The notes beneath the pieces are model-generated. The model ran no database searches. It was not told the origin of the DNA and worked only from the letters and a program-made list of their open reading frames with translations. Source: Pseudorhodoplanes sp. (GTDB taxonomy: Bacteria; Pseudomonadota; Alphaproteobacteria; Rhizobiales; Xanthobacteraceae). Taken from it: a stretch of DNA of 64,000 bases. Below are positions 9,192 to 19,186 of the stretch, in pieces. Positions within the stretch are counted from its first letter, which is position 1. Every line of letters begins with the position of its first letter. The position numbers were made by a program, and so were the translations under genes. The DNA lies in contig JALHOD010000002.1 of assembly GCA_022843165.1 (NCBI GenBank), forward strand, positions 186,001 through 250,000, written 5' to 3'.

Positions 9192-12100
9192 TCGCGCCCC
9201 GGCAGATTCCCGACAGCGTCATCGCCGAACAGCTCAAGGCCTCCGACCCTGAAGTCTCGGCCTGGGTCACCGCCAATGCCGGTTCGGGCAAGACCCATGT
9301 GCTGGCCCAGCGTGTGATCAGCCTGCTGCTGAAAGGCGAAGACCCGGCAAAAATCCTCTGCATCACCTTCACCAAGGCGGCTGCGGCCAACATGGCGACG
9401 CGGGTGTTCAAGGAGCTGGCGGCATGGACCGCGCTGGACGACGACGGACTCGATAGAAAGATTCGCGAGATCGGCGGCAAGCCCGACGCGCTCCTTCGGG
9501 CCCGTGCGCGGCGGCTGTTTGCGCTGGCGCTGGAAACGCCGGGCGGGCTGAAGGTGCAAACCATCCACGCCTTCTGCACCCGGCTGCTGCACCAGTTTCC
9601 GTTCGAGGCCGATGTCGCCGCGCGCTTCACCGTGCTGGACGATGCCACCGAGCATCAATTGCTGAACGGGCTCACCCTCGGCGTGATGCTCGAAGGCGCC
9701 GCGAAACGCGACAGCGAACTCGGGCGCGCGCTGGAAACCGCAATCGCTTCCGTCGCCGACCAGACGCTGCACGACGTCATCCGCGAGGCGATCGGCGAGC
9801 GCGACCTTGTGCTGCAATGGGTCGCGGGTGCCGGCTCGGTTGAGGCAGCCATCGCGCAACTCTCACGTGCGCTGGATCTCGATCCCTCCGATACGCTGCA
9901 AACCATCGACGACAGGTTCTTCTCGCAATCACTGATCCCGGCCAGCGAATGGGGCACATTGGCGGCCCTTCTGGCGCAGGGCCAGAAGACGGATCAGGGT
10001 CAGGCCGCGCTGTTCGCCGACCTGCCGAAACTGACAGGCGCGGAGCGGCTGACGAGCTATCTCACGATTTTCTGCACCAAGGAGATGACACCCCGCGCCC
10101 GACTGGTCACAAAGGCCGTCACCGACGCCAATCCCGGACTCGCCGATCGGCTGCGGGCCGAACAGCAGCGGATCTGCGCGCTGCTGGAACAGCAGAATGC
10201 GTTGATCTGCCGCGACAAGACCCGCGCCCTGCTCACCCTCGCCTACACGATCATCAACCGCTACCGCATTGAGAAAGAGCGGCGCGGATTGCTCGACTAC
10301 GACGACCTGATCGACAAGACCCTTGCGCTGTTCCGCAAGACGTCGGCGGCCTGGGTCTTGTTCAAGCTCGATCTCGGGGTCAACCATGTTCTGATCGACG
10401 AAGCGCAGGACACCAGCCCGAAGCAATGGGAGATCATCTCCACGCTGGTCGGCGAGTTCACCGCCGGCGCCGGCGCGCGGCCGATCCGGCGAACGCTGTT
10501 CGCGGTCGGCGACGACAAGCAATCGATCTTCTCGTTCCAGGGCGCCGCGCCGGAGAAATTCGCCGACATGCAAAGCGGCTTTGGCCGCGCTTTCGAGGCC
10601 GCCGCGCTCGAATTGCGCACCGTCAAGCTGCAGACTTCGTTCCGCTCCGGGAAAGTCGTGCTGAGCGCGGTGGATCAGGTCTTCGCGCAGGAAACGGTGT
10701 ATCGCAGCCTCACGTCGGATGCCGGCGGGATCCCGCCGCATATCGCCTTGCCCGACACCGCGCCTGGCTGCGTCGACATCTGGCCATTGACCGTGCCCGA
10801 CCCGAAAGAGAAACCGGAGGGCTGGGACGCGCCGTTCGACACCCAGAGCGAAACCAGCCCGCAAATCCGGCTTGCCCGCCGGATCGCGCGCAATGTCGCG
10901 CTCTGGACCAGGGCCGGCACCCGGCCCGGCGACATTCTGGTTCTGGTGCGCCAACGCGGCCCGCTGTTCGAAGCCGTCATCCGCGCTCTGAAATGCGAGC
11001 ATATTCCGGTGGCCGGCGCCGACCGTCTGGTACTGACGGAGCATATCGCGGTGATGGATCTCGTCACCCTTGCCGATGCGCTGCTGCTGCCGGAAGACGA
11101 TCTGGCGCTGGCGACGGTACTGAAAAGCCCCCTGTTCGGATTCGACGACGACGACCTGTTCACCATCGCCTGGGACCGCGGCACAGCCTCGCTGCGTTCC
11201 GCGCTGCTCGGACGCTCCGCAAGTGACAGCAAGCTTGCCGAAGCCGCGCATGCCATCGAACGCCTGACCGACGAGGCGCGGCGCGTCAGTCCCTTTACCT
11301 TCTATGCGCACCTGCTCGGGCCGGGCGGCAGCCGAAGGAAAATCCTGGCCCGGCTGGGGCCGGAGGCCGACGACGCGCTCGACGAATTCCTCAATTTCGC
11401 GCTCGATTACGAAAGCCGTGAAACGCCGTCATTGCAGGGCTTCGTCGCTTGGTTGCGGGCGGCGGAGGCGGAAGTGAAGCGCGACATGGAACAGGGCCGC
11501 GACGAGGTGCGGGTGATGACCGTGCACGGCGCGAAGGGACTCGAAGCGCCCATTGTCATCCTCGCCGATACGACAACCCGCCCGGCCGGCCATCATCCGC
11601 CGCGGCTGATTCCGCTGCCGGTAGACGCGGCGGACGGACTCGTCTGGGCCGGCGCGAGGACCAGCGATCCGCCCGCGGTGGCAAGCGCGCGGCAGATCAT
11701 TCTGTCGGCCAACGAGAATGAGTATCGCCGCCTGCTCTACGTCGCCATGACCCGCGCCAAGGACCGGCTTGTCGTCTGCGGCATCGGCGGCGCGCCGAAG
11801 CAGGACGGCACGGTGCCAGTGCCAAAAGGCTGCTGGTACGAACTGGTCGAAAGCGCGCTGATCCGGACATCGTCGGAGCAAACGCTGACCACCGAAATCG
11901 ACGCCGAAGACGGCGAGGGAAAAATCTGGCGATACCTGAAATCGGAGCCGGCTGCGCCCGCAGCGCGCGCGCCGCAGGTACGAATGGCGGACACCAGGTT
12001 GCCCGACTGGCTGGTGCATGGTGCCGCCGCCGAACAGCCGCGCATGGTTCCGATCTCTCCCTCGGACGCGGGCGCCGACGATGACGGAGCCGCAGGGACG

Positions 12101-12655
12101 CCGGCCGACGGTGCGCGGGCGAAGGCGATTCTGCGCGGCAAACTCACGCATCGCCTGATGCAGTCGTTGCCCGACATTCCGGCGGAACGACGCGCCCAAG
12201 CCGCGCGCGCCTATCTGCTGCGCACCGGCCGCGACCTGACGGAGGGAGAACGGGGCGAGATCGCGGCGCAGGTTCAAACGCTTCTCACGGACGCGCGCTT
12301 TGCGCAGCTTTTCACCCCGGGCAGCCGCGCCGAGGTCCCGATCATCGGACGCATTCCGCGTCCTGGACGCGCGCCGCTGCCGGTCGCTGGCCAGACGGAC
12401 CGACTGATCGTGACGGCGGACACGATCCTGATCGCCGACTACAAGACCAATCACGCACCGCCGCGCGGCGTGGAACAAACATTGGCCGCTTACCCGAAAT
12501 ACGTGCTGCAGCTCGCGCTCTACCGCGCCGTGCTCGGCGCCATCTATCCCGGCCGGATCGTGCGCGCAGCCCTGGTCTGGACGGAAACCCCGGAACTTGT
12601 GGAGGTTCCCGGGCATGCGCTGGACGCAGCGCTCGCGCCCCTCACCTCGCCGTGA
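9188..12655 (+). CDS. addA: Double-strand break repair helicase-nuclease AddA
   Basis: The 1155-residue helicase and nuclease subunit of AddAB. It has a UvrD-type ATPase with Walker A AGSGKT at about 31-36 and helicase motif II DEAQD at 404-408. The motif VMTVHGAKGLE lies in the later helicase half, and a C-terminal nuclease has ADYKTN (Asp1084, Lys1086). ATG 9188 was chosen over an upstream in-frame GTG because it overlaps the addB stop (ATGA) and has a purine-rich GAGGGGG run about ten bases before it. The AddB/AddA pair is followed by trxA after an 81-base gap, the common alphaproteobacterial order. Confidence 0.95.
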   Translation: MIAPRQIPDSVIAEQLKASDPEVSAWVTANAGSGKTHVLAQRVISLLLKGEDPAKILCITFTKAAAANMATRVFKELAAWTALDDDGLDRKIREIGGKPDALLRARARRLFALALETPGGLKVQTIHAFCTRLLHQFPFEADVAARFTVLDDATEHQLLNGLTLGVMLEGAAKRDSELGRALETAIASVADQTLHDVIREAIGERDLVLQWVAGAGSVEAAIAQLSRALDLDPSDTLQTIDDRFFSQSLIPASEWGTLAALLAQGQKTDQGQAALFADLPKLTGAERLTSYLTIFCTKEMTPRARLVTKAVTDANPGLADRLRAEQQRICALLEQQNALICRDKTRALLTLAYTIINRYRIEKERRGLLDYDDLIDKTLALFRKTSAAWVLFKLDLGVNHVLIDEAQDTSPKQWEIISTLVGEFTAGAGARPIRRTLFAVGDDKQSIFSFQGAAPEKFADMQSGFGRAFEAAALELRTVKLQTSFRSGKVVLSAVDQVFAQETVYRSLTSDAGGIPPHIALPDTAPGCVDIWPLTVPDPKEKPEGWDAPFDTQSETSPQIRLARRIARNVALWTRAGTRPGDILVLVRQRGPLFEAVIRALKCEHIPVAGADRLVLTEHIAVMDLVTLADALLLPEDDLALATVLKSPLFGFDDDDLFTIAWDRGTASLRSALLGRSASDSKLAEAAHAIERLTDEARRVSPFTFYAHLLGPGGSRRKILARLGPEADDALDEFLNFALDYESRETPSLQGFVAWLRAAEAEVKRDMEQGRDEVRVMTVHGAKGLEAPIVILADTTTRPAGHHPPRLIPLPVDAADGLVWAGARTSDPPAVASARQIILSANENEYRRLLYVAMTRAKDRLVVCGIGGAPKQDGTVPVPKGCWYELVESALIRTSSEQTLTTEIDAEDGEGKIWRYLKSEPAAPAARAPQVRMADTRLPDWLVHGAAAEQPRMVPISPSDAGADDDGAAGTPADGARAKAILRGKLTHRLMQSLPDIPAERRAQAARAYLLRTGRDLTEGERGEIAAQVQTLLTDARFAQLFTPGSRAEVPIIGRIPRPGRAPLPVAGQTDRLIVTADTILIADYKTNHAPPRGVEQTLAAYPKYVLQLALYRAVLGAIYPGRIVRAALVWTETPELVEVPGHALDAALAPLTSP

Positions 12656-12736
12656 CCCTGCCTTGACCCTGCCCGGGGGCATCCATAGGTTCCCGGTCCG
12701 GATAATTGAGAGTTTCCCGATTCGAGAGGTGCTGAA

Positions 12737-13057
12737 ATGGCCGTTGGAAAAGTGTCGGATGCCGATTTCGAGGCCCAGGTTCTGAAGGCCAGCGGCCCGG
12801 TTGTGGTCGATTTCTGGGCCGAATGGTGCGGCCCCTGTCGCATGATCGCGCCGGCGCTTGAGGAAATTCAGGGCGCGATGGGCGAGAAGGTGAAAATCGT
12901 CAAGCTCAACGTCGACGAAAGCCCGCAGACCGCCCAGAAATACGGAATCATGTCGATCCCGACCCTGATGATCTTCAAGAACGGCGAAATGGCCTCACGC
13001 CAGGTCGGCGCCGCGCCGAAGGCCAAGCTGGAACAGTGGATTACCGCTTCGGTCTGA
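12737..13057 (+). CDS. trxA: Thioredoxin 1
   Basis: A 106-residue cytosolic disulfide reductase that supplies electrons to ribonucleotide reductase, methionine sulfoxide reductase and others. The active site WCGPC sits at about 30-34 in the normal context VDFWAEWCGPCR, and the cis-proline motif SIPTLMIF is present. Length and sequence are those of standard TrxA. GAGAGGTGCTGAA precedes the start and acts as the ribosome site. The gene ends at a strong bidirectional hairpin shared with the convergent folC. Confidence 0.97.
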   Translation: MAVGKVSDADFEAQVLKASGPVVVDFWAEWCGPCRMIAPALEEIQGAMGEKVKIVKLNVDESPQTAQKYGIMSIPTLMIFKNGEMASRQVGAAPKAKLEQWITASV

Positions 13058-13080
13058 TCGCCTGACGTAGGGATTTTTGC

Positions 13081-13110
13081 AAAACGGCCGGCAGCGATGC
13101 CGGCCGTTTT
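13081..13110. terminator. Bidirectional intrinsic terminator between trxA and folC
   Basis: A perfect 13-bp inverted repeat (13081-13093 with 13098-13110, loop GCGA) flanked by A and T tracts so that both strands end in a U run. It lies 24 bases after the trxA stop and five bases beyond the folC stop, so it should end transcription from both sides. Confidence 0.9.
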
Positions 13111-13115
13111 GTTGT

Positions 13116-14432
13116 TCATTCCGGCGGTGTGCCGTTGAGCGCCAGCACCTCGCCCGCGAGATAGAGCGATCCGCAAATCAGGATGCGCGGCGGAAGGTCG
13201 AGCGACAGCCGTCCGGCCGCGGCCAGAGCCGATCCGATGTCGGGCGCCATCTCCGCCGTCAGACCGATCCGGCGCGCCGCGTGCGCGATGGCCTCCGGCG
13301 GCAACGGCTTGTCGGCCTTGGCGATCGGCACCGCGAACAGGTGCCGCGCGAGACCGGCAAAATTCCGCAGATAACCGTCCAGGTCCTTGGTCGCCAGCAT
13401 GCCGATGATCAGCACCAGCGGCCGCGGCACACGTTCCTCGATGTCGGCGAGCGTCGCCGCGATCGCGCGGCCGCCGTCGGGATTGTGTCCGCCGTCGAGC
13501 CAGATTTCGCTGCCCGCCGGCGCGAGCGCGATCAGCTTGCCCTGTGTCAGCCGCTGCATGCGCGCCGGCCAGTCGGCTCTCAGCAGACCGGCTTCATATG
13601 CGGAGACCGGAAGCTTGAAGCCTGCGACACGCAGGGCCGCGATCGCGGTGCCGGCATTGGTGAATTGATGACGGCCGGTCAGCTTCGGCGCCGGCAGATC
13701 GAGCAGCCCGTCTTCGTCCTGATAGACCAGACGGCCATGTTCCTCGCTCGTCATCCATGACTGCCCGCAAACATGGAGCGGCGCGCGCGATCTGTCGGCC
13801 TGGCGTTCTATCACGGACAAGGCTCCCGCGACCTGCGGCGAGACGACGACCGGCGCCCCGCGCTTGATGATGCCGGCCTTTTCCGCCGCAATCTTTTCGA
13901 TGGTGCCGCCGAGATGGTCGGCGTGATCGAGCGAGATCGGGGTGAGTATGCTGACCAATGGACGCTCGATCACGTTGGTCGAATCGAGCCGCCCACCTAA
14001 TCCCACTTCCAGAAGCAGCACGTCGGCCGGATGCCGCGCGAACAGCATCAGCGCCGCCGCCGTGGTGATCTCGAAGAAGGTTATGGTGTCGCCAGCATTC
14101 ACCCGCTCGCATTCCTCGAGCGTTTCGATCAGCTGCGCATCGTCGACAAGTTGTCCGCCGCCCGGCGCGGCCAGCCGGATGCGTTCGTTGAAGCGCACCA
14201 GATGCGGCGACGTATAGGCATGCACGCGCTGGCCACCCGCCTCCAGCATGGCGCGCATGAACGCCAGCGTCGATCCCTTGCCGTTGGTTCCGGCAACATG
14301 GATCACCGGCGGCAGGTTTCGTTCCGGATGGCCGAGGCGCTCAAGCAGGCGCCACATCCGGTCAAGCGACAGGTCGATCAGCTTGGGATGCAGCGTCAGC
14401 AGCCGCGCCAGTGTCGCGTCGAGCGGTGTCAT
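13116..14432 (-). CDS. folC: Bifunctional folylpolyglutamate/dihydrofolate synthase
   Basis: Adds glutamate to dihydropteroate and to folates. The 438-residue protein has the Mur-ligase-like ATP site GTNGKGST (about 47-54), the FFEITTAAAL helix, the SLDHADHLG metal-site segment with the nearby Lys region (EKAGIIK), and the C-domain motif LDGGHNPDG. It is the last gene of the minus-strand trp-accD-folC block, 32 bases after accD, and it stops just before the shared terminator with trxA. Confidence 0.94.
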   Translation of the reverse strand: MTPLDATLARLLTLHPKLIDLSLDRMWRLLERLGHPERNLPPVIHVAGTNGKGSTLAFMRAMLEAGGQRVHAYTSPHLVRFNERIRLAAPGGGQLVDDAQLIETLEECERVNAGDTITFFEITTAAALMLFARHPADVLLLEVGLGGRLDSTNVIERPLVSILTPISLDHADHLGGTIEKIAAEKAGIIKRGAPVVVSPQVAGALSVIERQADRSRAPLHVCGQSWMTSEEHGRLVYQDEDGLLDLPAPKLTGRHQFTNAGTAIAALRVAGFKLPVSAYEAGLLRADWPARMQRLTQGKLIALAPAGSEIWLDGGHNPDGGRAIAATLADIEERVPRPLVLIIGMLATKDLDGYLRNFAGLARHLFAVPIAKADKPLPPEAIAHAARRIGLTAEMAPDIGSALAAAGRLSLDLPPRILICGSLYLAGEVLALNGTPPE

Positions 14433-14464
14433 GGCGACAGGATGCTATCGAAAGTCGGCCGGCA

Positions 14465-15391
14465 TCAAGCGTTGGCCGGAACGCCCTCCGACGCCGGCGC
14501 GGAGAGAGCCGGCGTCGACAGGGCCGAAGTCGCGCCGGACGCAGGCGCGCGCGTGAGCAGACGGCACAGATTGGCAAGCATTTTGCGCAGATCATGCCGG
14601 TGCACGACCATGTCCACCATGCCATGCTCCTTCAGATATTCCGCGCGCTGGAAGCCCGGCGGCAGCTTCTCGCGGATGGTCTGCTCGATCACGCGCGGGC
14701 CGGCAAAGCCGATCAAGGCCCCCTGCTCGGCGATGTGAACGTCGCCCAGCATGGCATAGGAGGCGGTGACGCCGCCGGTGGTCGGATTGGTCAGCACGAC
14801 GATGTAGGGCTTGCCCGCCTCGCGCAGCATCTCCACCGCCACCGTGGTGCGCGGCAACTGCATCAGCGAGAGAATGCCTTCCTGCATGCGCGCACCGCCC
14901 GAGGCGGCGAACATGATGAAGGGCGTGCCGCGCTCGGCCGCGGTCTGCAATCCCTTCACCACCGCTTCGCCTGCCGCCATGCCGAGCGAGCCGCCCATGA
15001 AATCGAAGTCCTGCACGCCGATGACGACCGGCAGGCCTTCCAGCTTGCCGACACCGAGCTTGATGGCGTCGTTCATGCCGGTCTTGGTGCGCGCGTCCTT
15101 CAGGCGATCGGTGTAGCGGCGCTGATCGCGAAATTTCAGCGGATCGATCTGCACTTCGGGAATGCCGACATCGAGCCAGGTTTCGCCATCGAACATCGTC
15201 TTCAGGCGCGCGGTCGCGCTCATGCGCATGTGATAGTTCGAGCCGGGAATGACGAACTGGTTCGCCTCGACGTCCTTGTAGAAGACGAGCTGGCCGCTTT
15301 CCGGGCACTTGATCCAGAGATTTTCCGGCGTGTCGCGCCGGTTCAGGAACGAGCGGATTTTCGGGCGAACGACGTTCGATATCCAGTTCAT
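14465..15391 (-). CDS. accD: Acetyl-CoA carboxylase carboxyltransferase subunit beta
   Basis: Beta half of the carboxyltransferase that makes malonyl-CoA for fatty-acid synthesis. The 308-residue protein has the crotonase-like core with [10 protein letters not shown] and [15 protein letters not shown]. The N-terminal zinc ribbon of E. coli AccD (four Cys, CX2CX15CX2C) is degenerate here: Cys29 remains but the other three positions are Ser32, Ile48 and Ser51. I recall a similar loss in Bradyrhizobium-type AccD, so it appears to be a lineage trait, not an error. A Pro/Ala/Ser-rich tail ends the protein. It lies 13 bases after trpA. Confidence 0.95.
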   Translation of the reverse strand: MNWISNVVRPKIRSFLNRRDTPENLWIKCPESGQLVFYKDVEANQFVIPGSNYHMRMSATARLKTMFDGETWLDVGIPEVQIDPLKFRDQRRYTDRLKDARTKTGMNDAIKLGVGKLEGLPVVIGVQDFDFMGGSLGMAAGEAVVKGLQTAAERGTPFIMFAASGGARMQEGILSLMQLPRTTVAVEMLREAGKPYIVVLTNPTTGGVTASYAMLGDVHIAEQGALIGFAGPRVIEQTIREKLPPGFQRAEYLKEHGMVDMVVHRHDLRKMLANLCRLLTRAPASGATSALSTPALSAPASEGVPANA

Positions 15392-15404
15392 GATTCAGCC
15401 CTTG

Positions 15405-16244
15405 TTATTCGGCGGCCACGCGCCCGGCCGAGCGAACACCCTCGGCCAGGGACGCAACGAGATCGGTAACCGCGCTTACCGTCGTTTTTGTGGCTTTACC
15501 ATTCTTGTCGAGACTTTGCGCCAGGGCGTCGACCAGAGCCGACCCAACCACCACGGCGTCGGCATCCTGCGCGACGGCGCGCGCACGCGCGGCATCGCGC
15601 ACGCCGAACCCGACCGCGACCGGCAAGGGGGTGTGGCGTTTGATGCGCGCCACCGCCTGCGCCACCCGCGCGGCGTCCGGCGCGGCAGCGCCGGTGATGC
15701 CGGTGATCGAGACGTAATAGACAAAGCCCGACGTGTTCGCGAGCACGGCCGGCAGGCGCTTGTCATCGGTGGTCGGCGTCGCCAGCCGGATGAAATTCAT
15801 GCCCGCCTTGAGCGCCGGCAGGCAAAGCTCGGCATCTTCCTCGGGCGGCAGGTCGACCACAATCAACCCGTCCACCCCGGCCGCCTTCGCATCGGTCAGG
15901 AAGCGATCGACGCCATAGATATAGATTGGATTGTAATAACCCATCAGCACGATCGGCGTGTCAGTATCAGTCTTGCGGAAGATGCGCACCAGATCGATGG
16001 TTTTTGTCAGCGTTTCGCCGCCCTGCAAGGCGCGCAGGCCGGCGGCCTGAATGGCCGGCCCATCCGCCATCGGATCGGTGAACGGCATGCCGATCTCGAT
16101 CAGATCGGCGCCGGCCTTGGGCAGCGCCGAAATGATCGCGAGCGACGTCGCATGGTCGGGATCGCCGGCCATCAGGAAGGTGACAAGTCCGGCGCGGCCT
16201 TCGGCTTTCAGCGCTGAAAAACGTTTGTCGATACGCGTGGTCAC
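15405..16244 (-). CDS. trpA: Tryptophan synthase alpha chain
   Basis: Cleaves indole-3-glycerol phosphate to indole and glyceraldehyde-3-phosphate; indole then passes to TrpB. The 279-residue TIM barrel has the catalytic Glu50 (LIEIGMPF) and Asp61 (DPMADGP). The start is GTG 16244, which overlaps the trpB stop in a GTGA and has GGAGG six bases upstream. The open frame continues far upstream inside trpB in another reading phase, but this part has no TrpA similarity and is not translated as TrpA. Confidence 0.95.
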   Translation of the reverse strand: MTTRIDKRFSALKAEGRAGLVTFLMAGDPDHATSLAIISALPKAGADLIEIGMPFTDPMADGPAIQAAGLRALQGGETLTKTIDLVRIFRKTDTDTPIVLMGYYNPIYIYGVDRFLTDAKAAGVDGLIVVDLPPEEDAELCLPALKAGMNFIRLATPTTDDKRLPAVLANTSGFVYYVSITGITGAAAPDAARVAQAVARIKRHTPLPVAVGFGVRDAARARAVAQDADAVVVGSALVDALAQSLDKNGKATKTTVSAVTDLVASLAEGVRSAGRVAAE

Positions 16245-17455
16245 AGCTTGCCTCCGAGATGCTCGGCGACGGAGGCGAGGTCCTTGTCGCCGCGGCCGGA
16301 CATGTTGACCACCATGAGATGATCCTTCGGTTTTGTTGGCGCGATCTCCATCACCCTGGCGACGGCATGCGCCGGCTCCAGAGCCGGGATGATGCCTTCC
16401 AGGCGCGACACCAGCTGGAACGCAGCCAGGGCCTCGTCGTCGGTCGCCGACAGGAATGTCACGCGGCCAATATCGTTCAGCCAGGCGTGTTCGGGGCCGA
16501 TGCCCGGATAATCGAGACCGGCGGAAATCGAATGCGCTTCGGCGATCTGACCGTCCGCGTCCATGAGCAGATAGGTGCGGTTGCCGTGCAGCACGCCGGG
16601 CCGGCCGCCGGCAATCGAGGCCGCGTGCAGCTTGGCCAGCCCGTGACCAGCGGCTTCGACACCGTAGATTTCCACGCTCGTGTCGTCGAGGAAGGGATGG
16701 AAAAGGCCCATCGCGTTGGAACCGCCGCCAATGCAGGCAATCAGGGAATCCGGCAAACGGCCCTCCGCCTCGTGCATCTGCACGCGCGTTTCCTCGCCGA
16801 TGATCGACTGAAAATCGCGCACCATCATCGGATAAGGATGCGGCCCGGCGACGGTGCCGATGCAATAGAATGTGCTCTCAACATTGGTCACCCAGTCGCG
16901 TAACGCCTCGTTCATGGCGTCCTTCAGCGTCCTGGCGCCCGAGGTGACGGGACGCACGGTGGCGCCGAGCGCGCGCATGCGCAGCACGTTCGGCTCCTGC
17001 CGCGCAACGTCGACGGCGCCCATATAGACGATGCATTCGAGTCCGAACTTGGCGCAAAGCGTCGCGGTAGCGACGCCGTGCATGCCGGCGCCGGTCTCCG
17101 CAATGATGCGCTTCTTGCCCATGCGCCGTGCCAGCATGATTTGGCCCAGCACATTATTCACCTTGTGTGCGCCGGTATGATTGAGATCCTCGCGCTTGAA
17201 GTAGATTTTCGCGCCGCCGAGATGCTGCGTCAGCCGCTCGGCAAAATAGAGCGGCGAAGGACGGCCGATATAATTCTTGAGATAGCCGTCCATCTCCTTG
17301 CGGAAAGCCGGATCCTTCTTCGCTTCGGCGTAAGCCTTTTCCAGGTCTAGGATCAGCGGCATCAGCGTTTCGGCGACGAAGCGTCCGCCATAAATGCCGA
17401 AATGCCCGCTCTCGTCGGGGCCGGACCGGAAGGTGTTGGGTTGCTGGATCGTCAT
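16241..17455 (-). CDS. trpB: Tryptophan synthase beta chain
   Basis: PLP enzyme that joins indole and serine to give tryptophan; forms the alpha2-beta2 complex with TrpA. The 404-residue protein has the PLP lysine in [10 protein letters not shown] (Lys98) and the phosphate-binding loop GGGSNAMG. It is a standard TrpB1. The start overlaps the trpF stop (ATGA) and the stop overlaps the trpA start (GTGA), so the three genes are tightly coupled in translation. Confidence 0.97.
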   Translation of the reverse strand: MTIQQPNTFRSGPDESGHFGIYGGRFVAETLMPLILDLEKAYAEAKKDPAFRKEMDGYLKNYIGRPSPLYFAERLTQHLGGAKIYFKREDLNHTGAHKVNNVLGQIMLARRMGKKRIIAETGAGMHGVATATLCAKFGLECIVYMGAVDVARQEPNVLRMRALGATVRPVTSGARTLKDAMNEALRDWVTNVESTFYCIGTVAGPHPYPMMVRDFQSIIGEETRVQMHEAEGRLPDSLIACIGGGSNAMGLFHPFLDDTSVEIYGVEAAGHGLAKLHAASIAGGRPGVLHGNRTYLLMDADGQIAEAHSISAGLDYPGIGPEHAWLNDIGRVTFLSATDDEALAAFQLVSRLEGIIPALEPAHAVARVMEIAPTKPKDHLMVVNMSGRGDKDLASVAEHLGGKL

Positions 17456-18132
17456 GCCGTACTCGCAACTTTCGAATTCGTGAGACCGTCCGCCGCCGCG
17501 CGCGCGGCGCGGACAAACGTCCGGATCAGATCGGGATCTTTCTCGCCCGGCGCCCGCTCCACGCCGGACGACACATCGACACCGGGCGCACGGGTGATGC
17601 GCAGGGCTTCGGCGACATTGCCGGCATCGAGCCCTCCCGACAGGATATACGGAATTCCCGGCTCAAGGTTTCGCAGGAGCCGCCAGTCGAACGGCTTTCC
17701 GAGCCCGCCCGGCCGCGTCGCATCACGCGGCGCGCGCGCATCGAACAGCAGGCGGTCGGCGATCTTGCTGTACATCGCGATGGCCCCGAGATCGGCCTCG
17801 GTCTCGACCGGGATGGCCTTCATGACGGGCAGATCGAACTTCTTCTTCAGCACGCGCACCTGCTCAGGCGTTTCCTGGCCGTGAAGCTGCAGCATGTCGG
17901 GCTGAAGCTCCGCGACAATGCGCTCGAAAGCCGCATCGTCGCCGTTGACCGTCAACGCGACCTTGGCGGCACGGCCCTTCACCCGGGCGCCGAGCGCGCG
18001 GGCGGCCTCAAAGCCGACATGGCGGGGCGACGGCTCGAAAAACACGAAACCGACCATGTCCGCGCCAGCATCGAGCGCGGCATCGAGAGCGTCGGGAGTC
18101 CTGAGCCCGCAGATTTTAACCAAAAGCGACAT
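17452..18132 (-). CDS. trpF: Phosphoribosylanthranilate isomerase
   Basis: Catalyses the Amadori rearrangement of phosphoribosylanthranilate in tryptophan synthesis. The 226-residue TIM barrel begins with the family pattern [12 protein letters not shown], whose Cys9 is the general base position, and has the phosphate-binding [10 protein letters not shown] and the C-terminal VDVSSGVE. It is first in the trpFBA cluster. The 74-base gap before it, after the ornithine cyclodeaminase homologue, shows no convincing trp leader peptide or attenuator. Confidence 0.95.
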   Translation of the reverse strand: MSLLVKICGLRTPDALDAALDAGADMVGFVFFEPSPRHVGFEAARALGARVKGRAAKVALTVNGDDAAFERIVAELQPDMLQLHGQETPEQVRVLKKKFDLPVMKAIPVETEADLGAIAMYSKIADRLLFDARAPRDATRPGGLGKPFDWRLLRNLEPGIPYILSGGLDAGNVAEALRITRAPGVDVSSGVERAPGEKDPDLIRTFVRAARAAADGLTNSKVASTA

Positions 18133-18206
18133 CGAGGGGTCCTTGGAGGGCCTCAGGCCCAGCCTTCGGGGCGGTTTTTACCCTGCCCCGGCCCCCTTGT
18201 CTGCCC

Positions 18207-19172
18207 TCAAGGATTGAGGCCCTTCCAGACCAGCATGGCGGCCGCCAGGTCCTCAATGGCGGTGCCGACCGACTTGAACAGGGTGATCTGGGAGGCCGCA
18301 GCGCGCCCCGCATCGCGTCCCTTGGCCTTGCCGCGGCAGAGATCGAACAGATCGCCCTTGATGGCGGAGCGGGCGATCACGCCCTTCTTGAGAGGGACGA
18401 CGATGTCCCCTGCCTCCTTCGTCGCACCCGCGCGGGTATCGACATAGATGCGGGCGCGCTTCACGGCCTGATCGTCGGCCTCCCGCATCTTCGGGGTGAA
18501 GCCGCCGACCAGATCAACATGCGCGCCCTTTTTCAGCCAGGCGCCCTTGATCAGCGGCGTCGCCGACAAGGTCGCGCAAGACACGATATCGGCGTCGCGC
18601 ACAGCCTCCTCCAGATCGTCGGTGACCTCGGTTTCGACGCCGGCGACCGCAAGCCCGAAGGCCATCGAGATCGCTTTCGCCTTGGTGCGATTCCAGACCG
18701 TCACCCGCCGGATCGGGCGCACGCTGGCATGCGCCTGCACCAGATGCGGCGCCAATGCGCCAGCACCGACCATGACCAGATGCGCGGACTCCTGGCGCGA
18801 CAGGAAGCGGGAGGCGAGTGCGGAGGCCGCCGCCGTGCGCCAGGCGGTGAGCGCGCGGCCGTCGATCAGTGCCAGGGATTCGCCGGTCTCGCCGGACATC
18901 AACAGATACTGCCCGTACAACGAGGGGCGGTTCTGCTTGGCATTGTCGGGAAAGACGGTGACAATCTTGCAGCCGAGATAGCGTTCGCCTTCCTCGGTCC
19001 AGGCCGGCATCAGCAATAGCGTCGCGTCCGTTCCACTTTGCGGAATGGTGTGATGATGCCGCACCGGCACGGCGATCTCAGCGCGAAAGGCGTCAGCCAG
19101 CGCGTCGACCAGTGCGCCGTAGGTCATCACACGGGTGATGTCGTCGGCGCTGACAATGCGCATGCGGTCCAT
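18207..19172 (-). CDS. Ornithine cyclodeaminase / mu-crystallin family protein
   Basis: A 321-residue NAD(P)-dependent enzyme of the ornithine cyclodeaminase/mu-crystallin family. It has the family N-terminal substrate domain (MPAWTEEGERYLGCK) and a Rossmann fold (MVGAGALAPHLVQAHA, then VTVWNRTKAKA). Members include ornithine cyclodeaminase, alanine dehydrogenase and ketimine (pyrroline-2-carboxylate) reductases, and the sequence alone does not tell which. It sits between lapA and trpF, where related genomes usually have the two adjacent. ATG 19163 (MRIVSADD) is a possible alternative start. Confidence 0.88.
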   Translation of the reverse strand: MDRMRIVSADDITRVMTYGALVDALADAFRAEIAVPVRHHHTIPQSGTDATLLLMPAWTEEGERYLGCKIVTVFPDNAKQNRPSLYGQYLLMSGETGESLALIDGRALTAWRTAAASALASRFLSRQESAHLVMVGAGALAPHLVQAHASVRPIRRVTVWNRTKAKAISMAFGLAVAGVETEVTDDLEEAVRDADIVSCATLSATPLIKGAWLKKGAHVDLVGGFTPKMREADDQAVKRARIYVDTRAGATKEAGDIVVPLKKGVIARSAIKGDLFDLCRGKAKGRDAGRAAASQITLFKSVGTAIEDLAAAMLVWKGLNP

Positions 19173-19186
19173 CAGCGCATCAAATA

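Noticed and set aside
16245-16865. N-terminal extension of the trpA frame into trpB
   Set aside because: TrpA similarity begins at GTG 16244, which has a GGAGG site and overlaps the trpB stop. The upstream part is out-of-frame trpB sequence.
18133-18206. Attenuator or leader peptide before trpF
   Set aside because: The 74-base gap has no short ORF with Trp codons and no clear pair of alternative hairpins.
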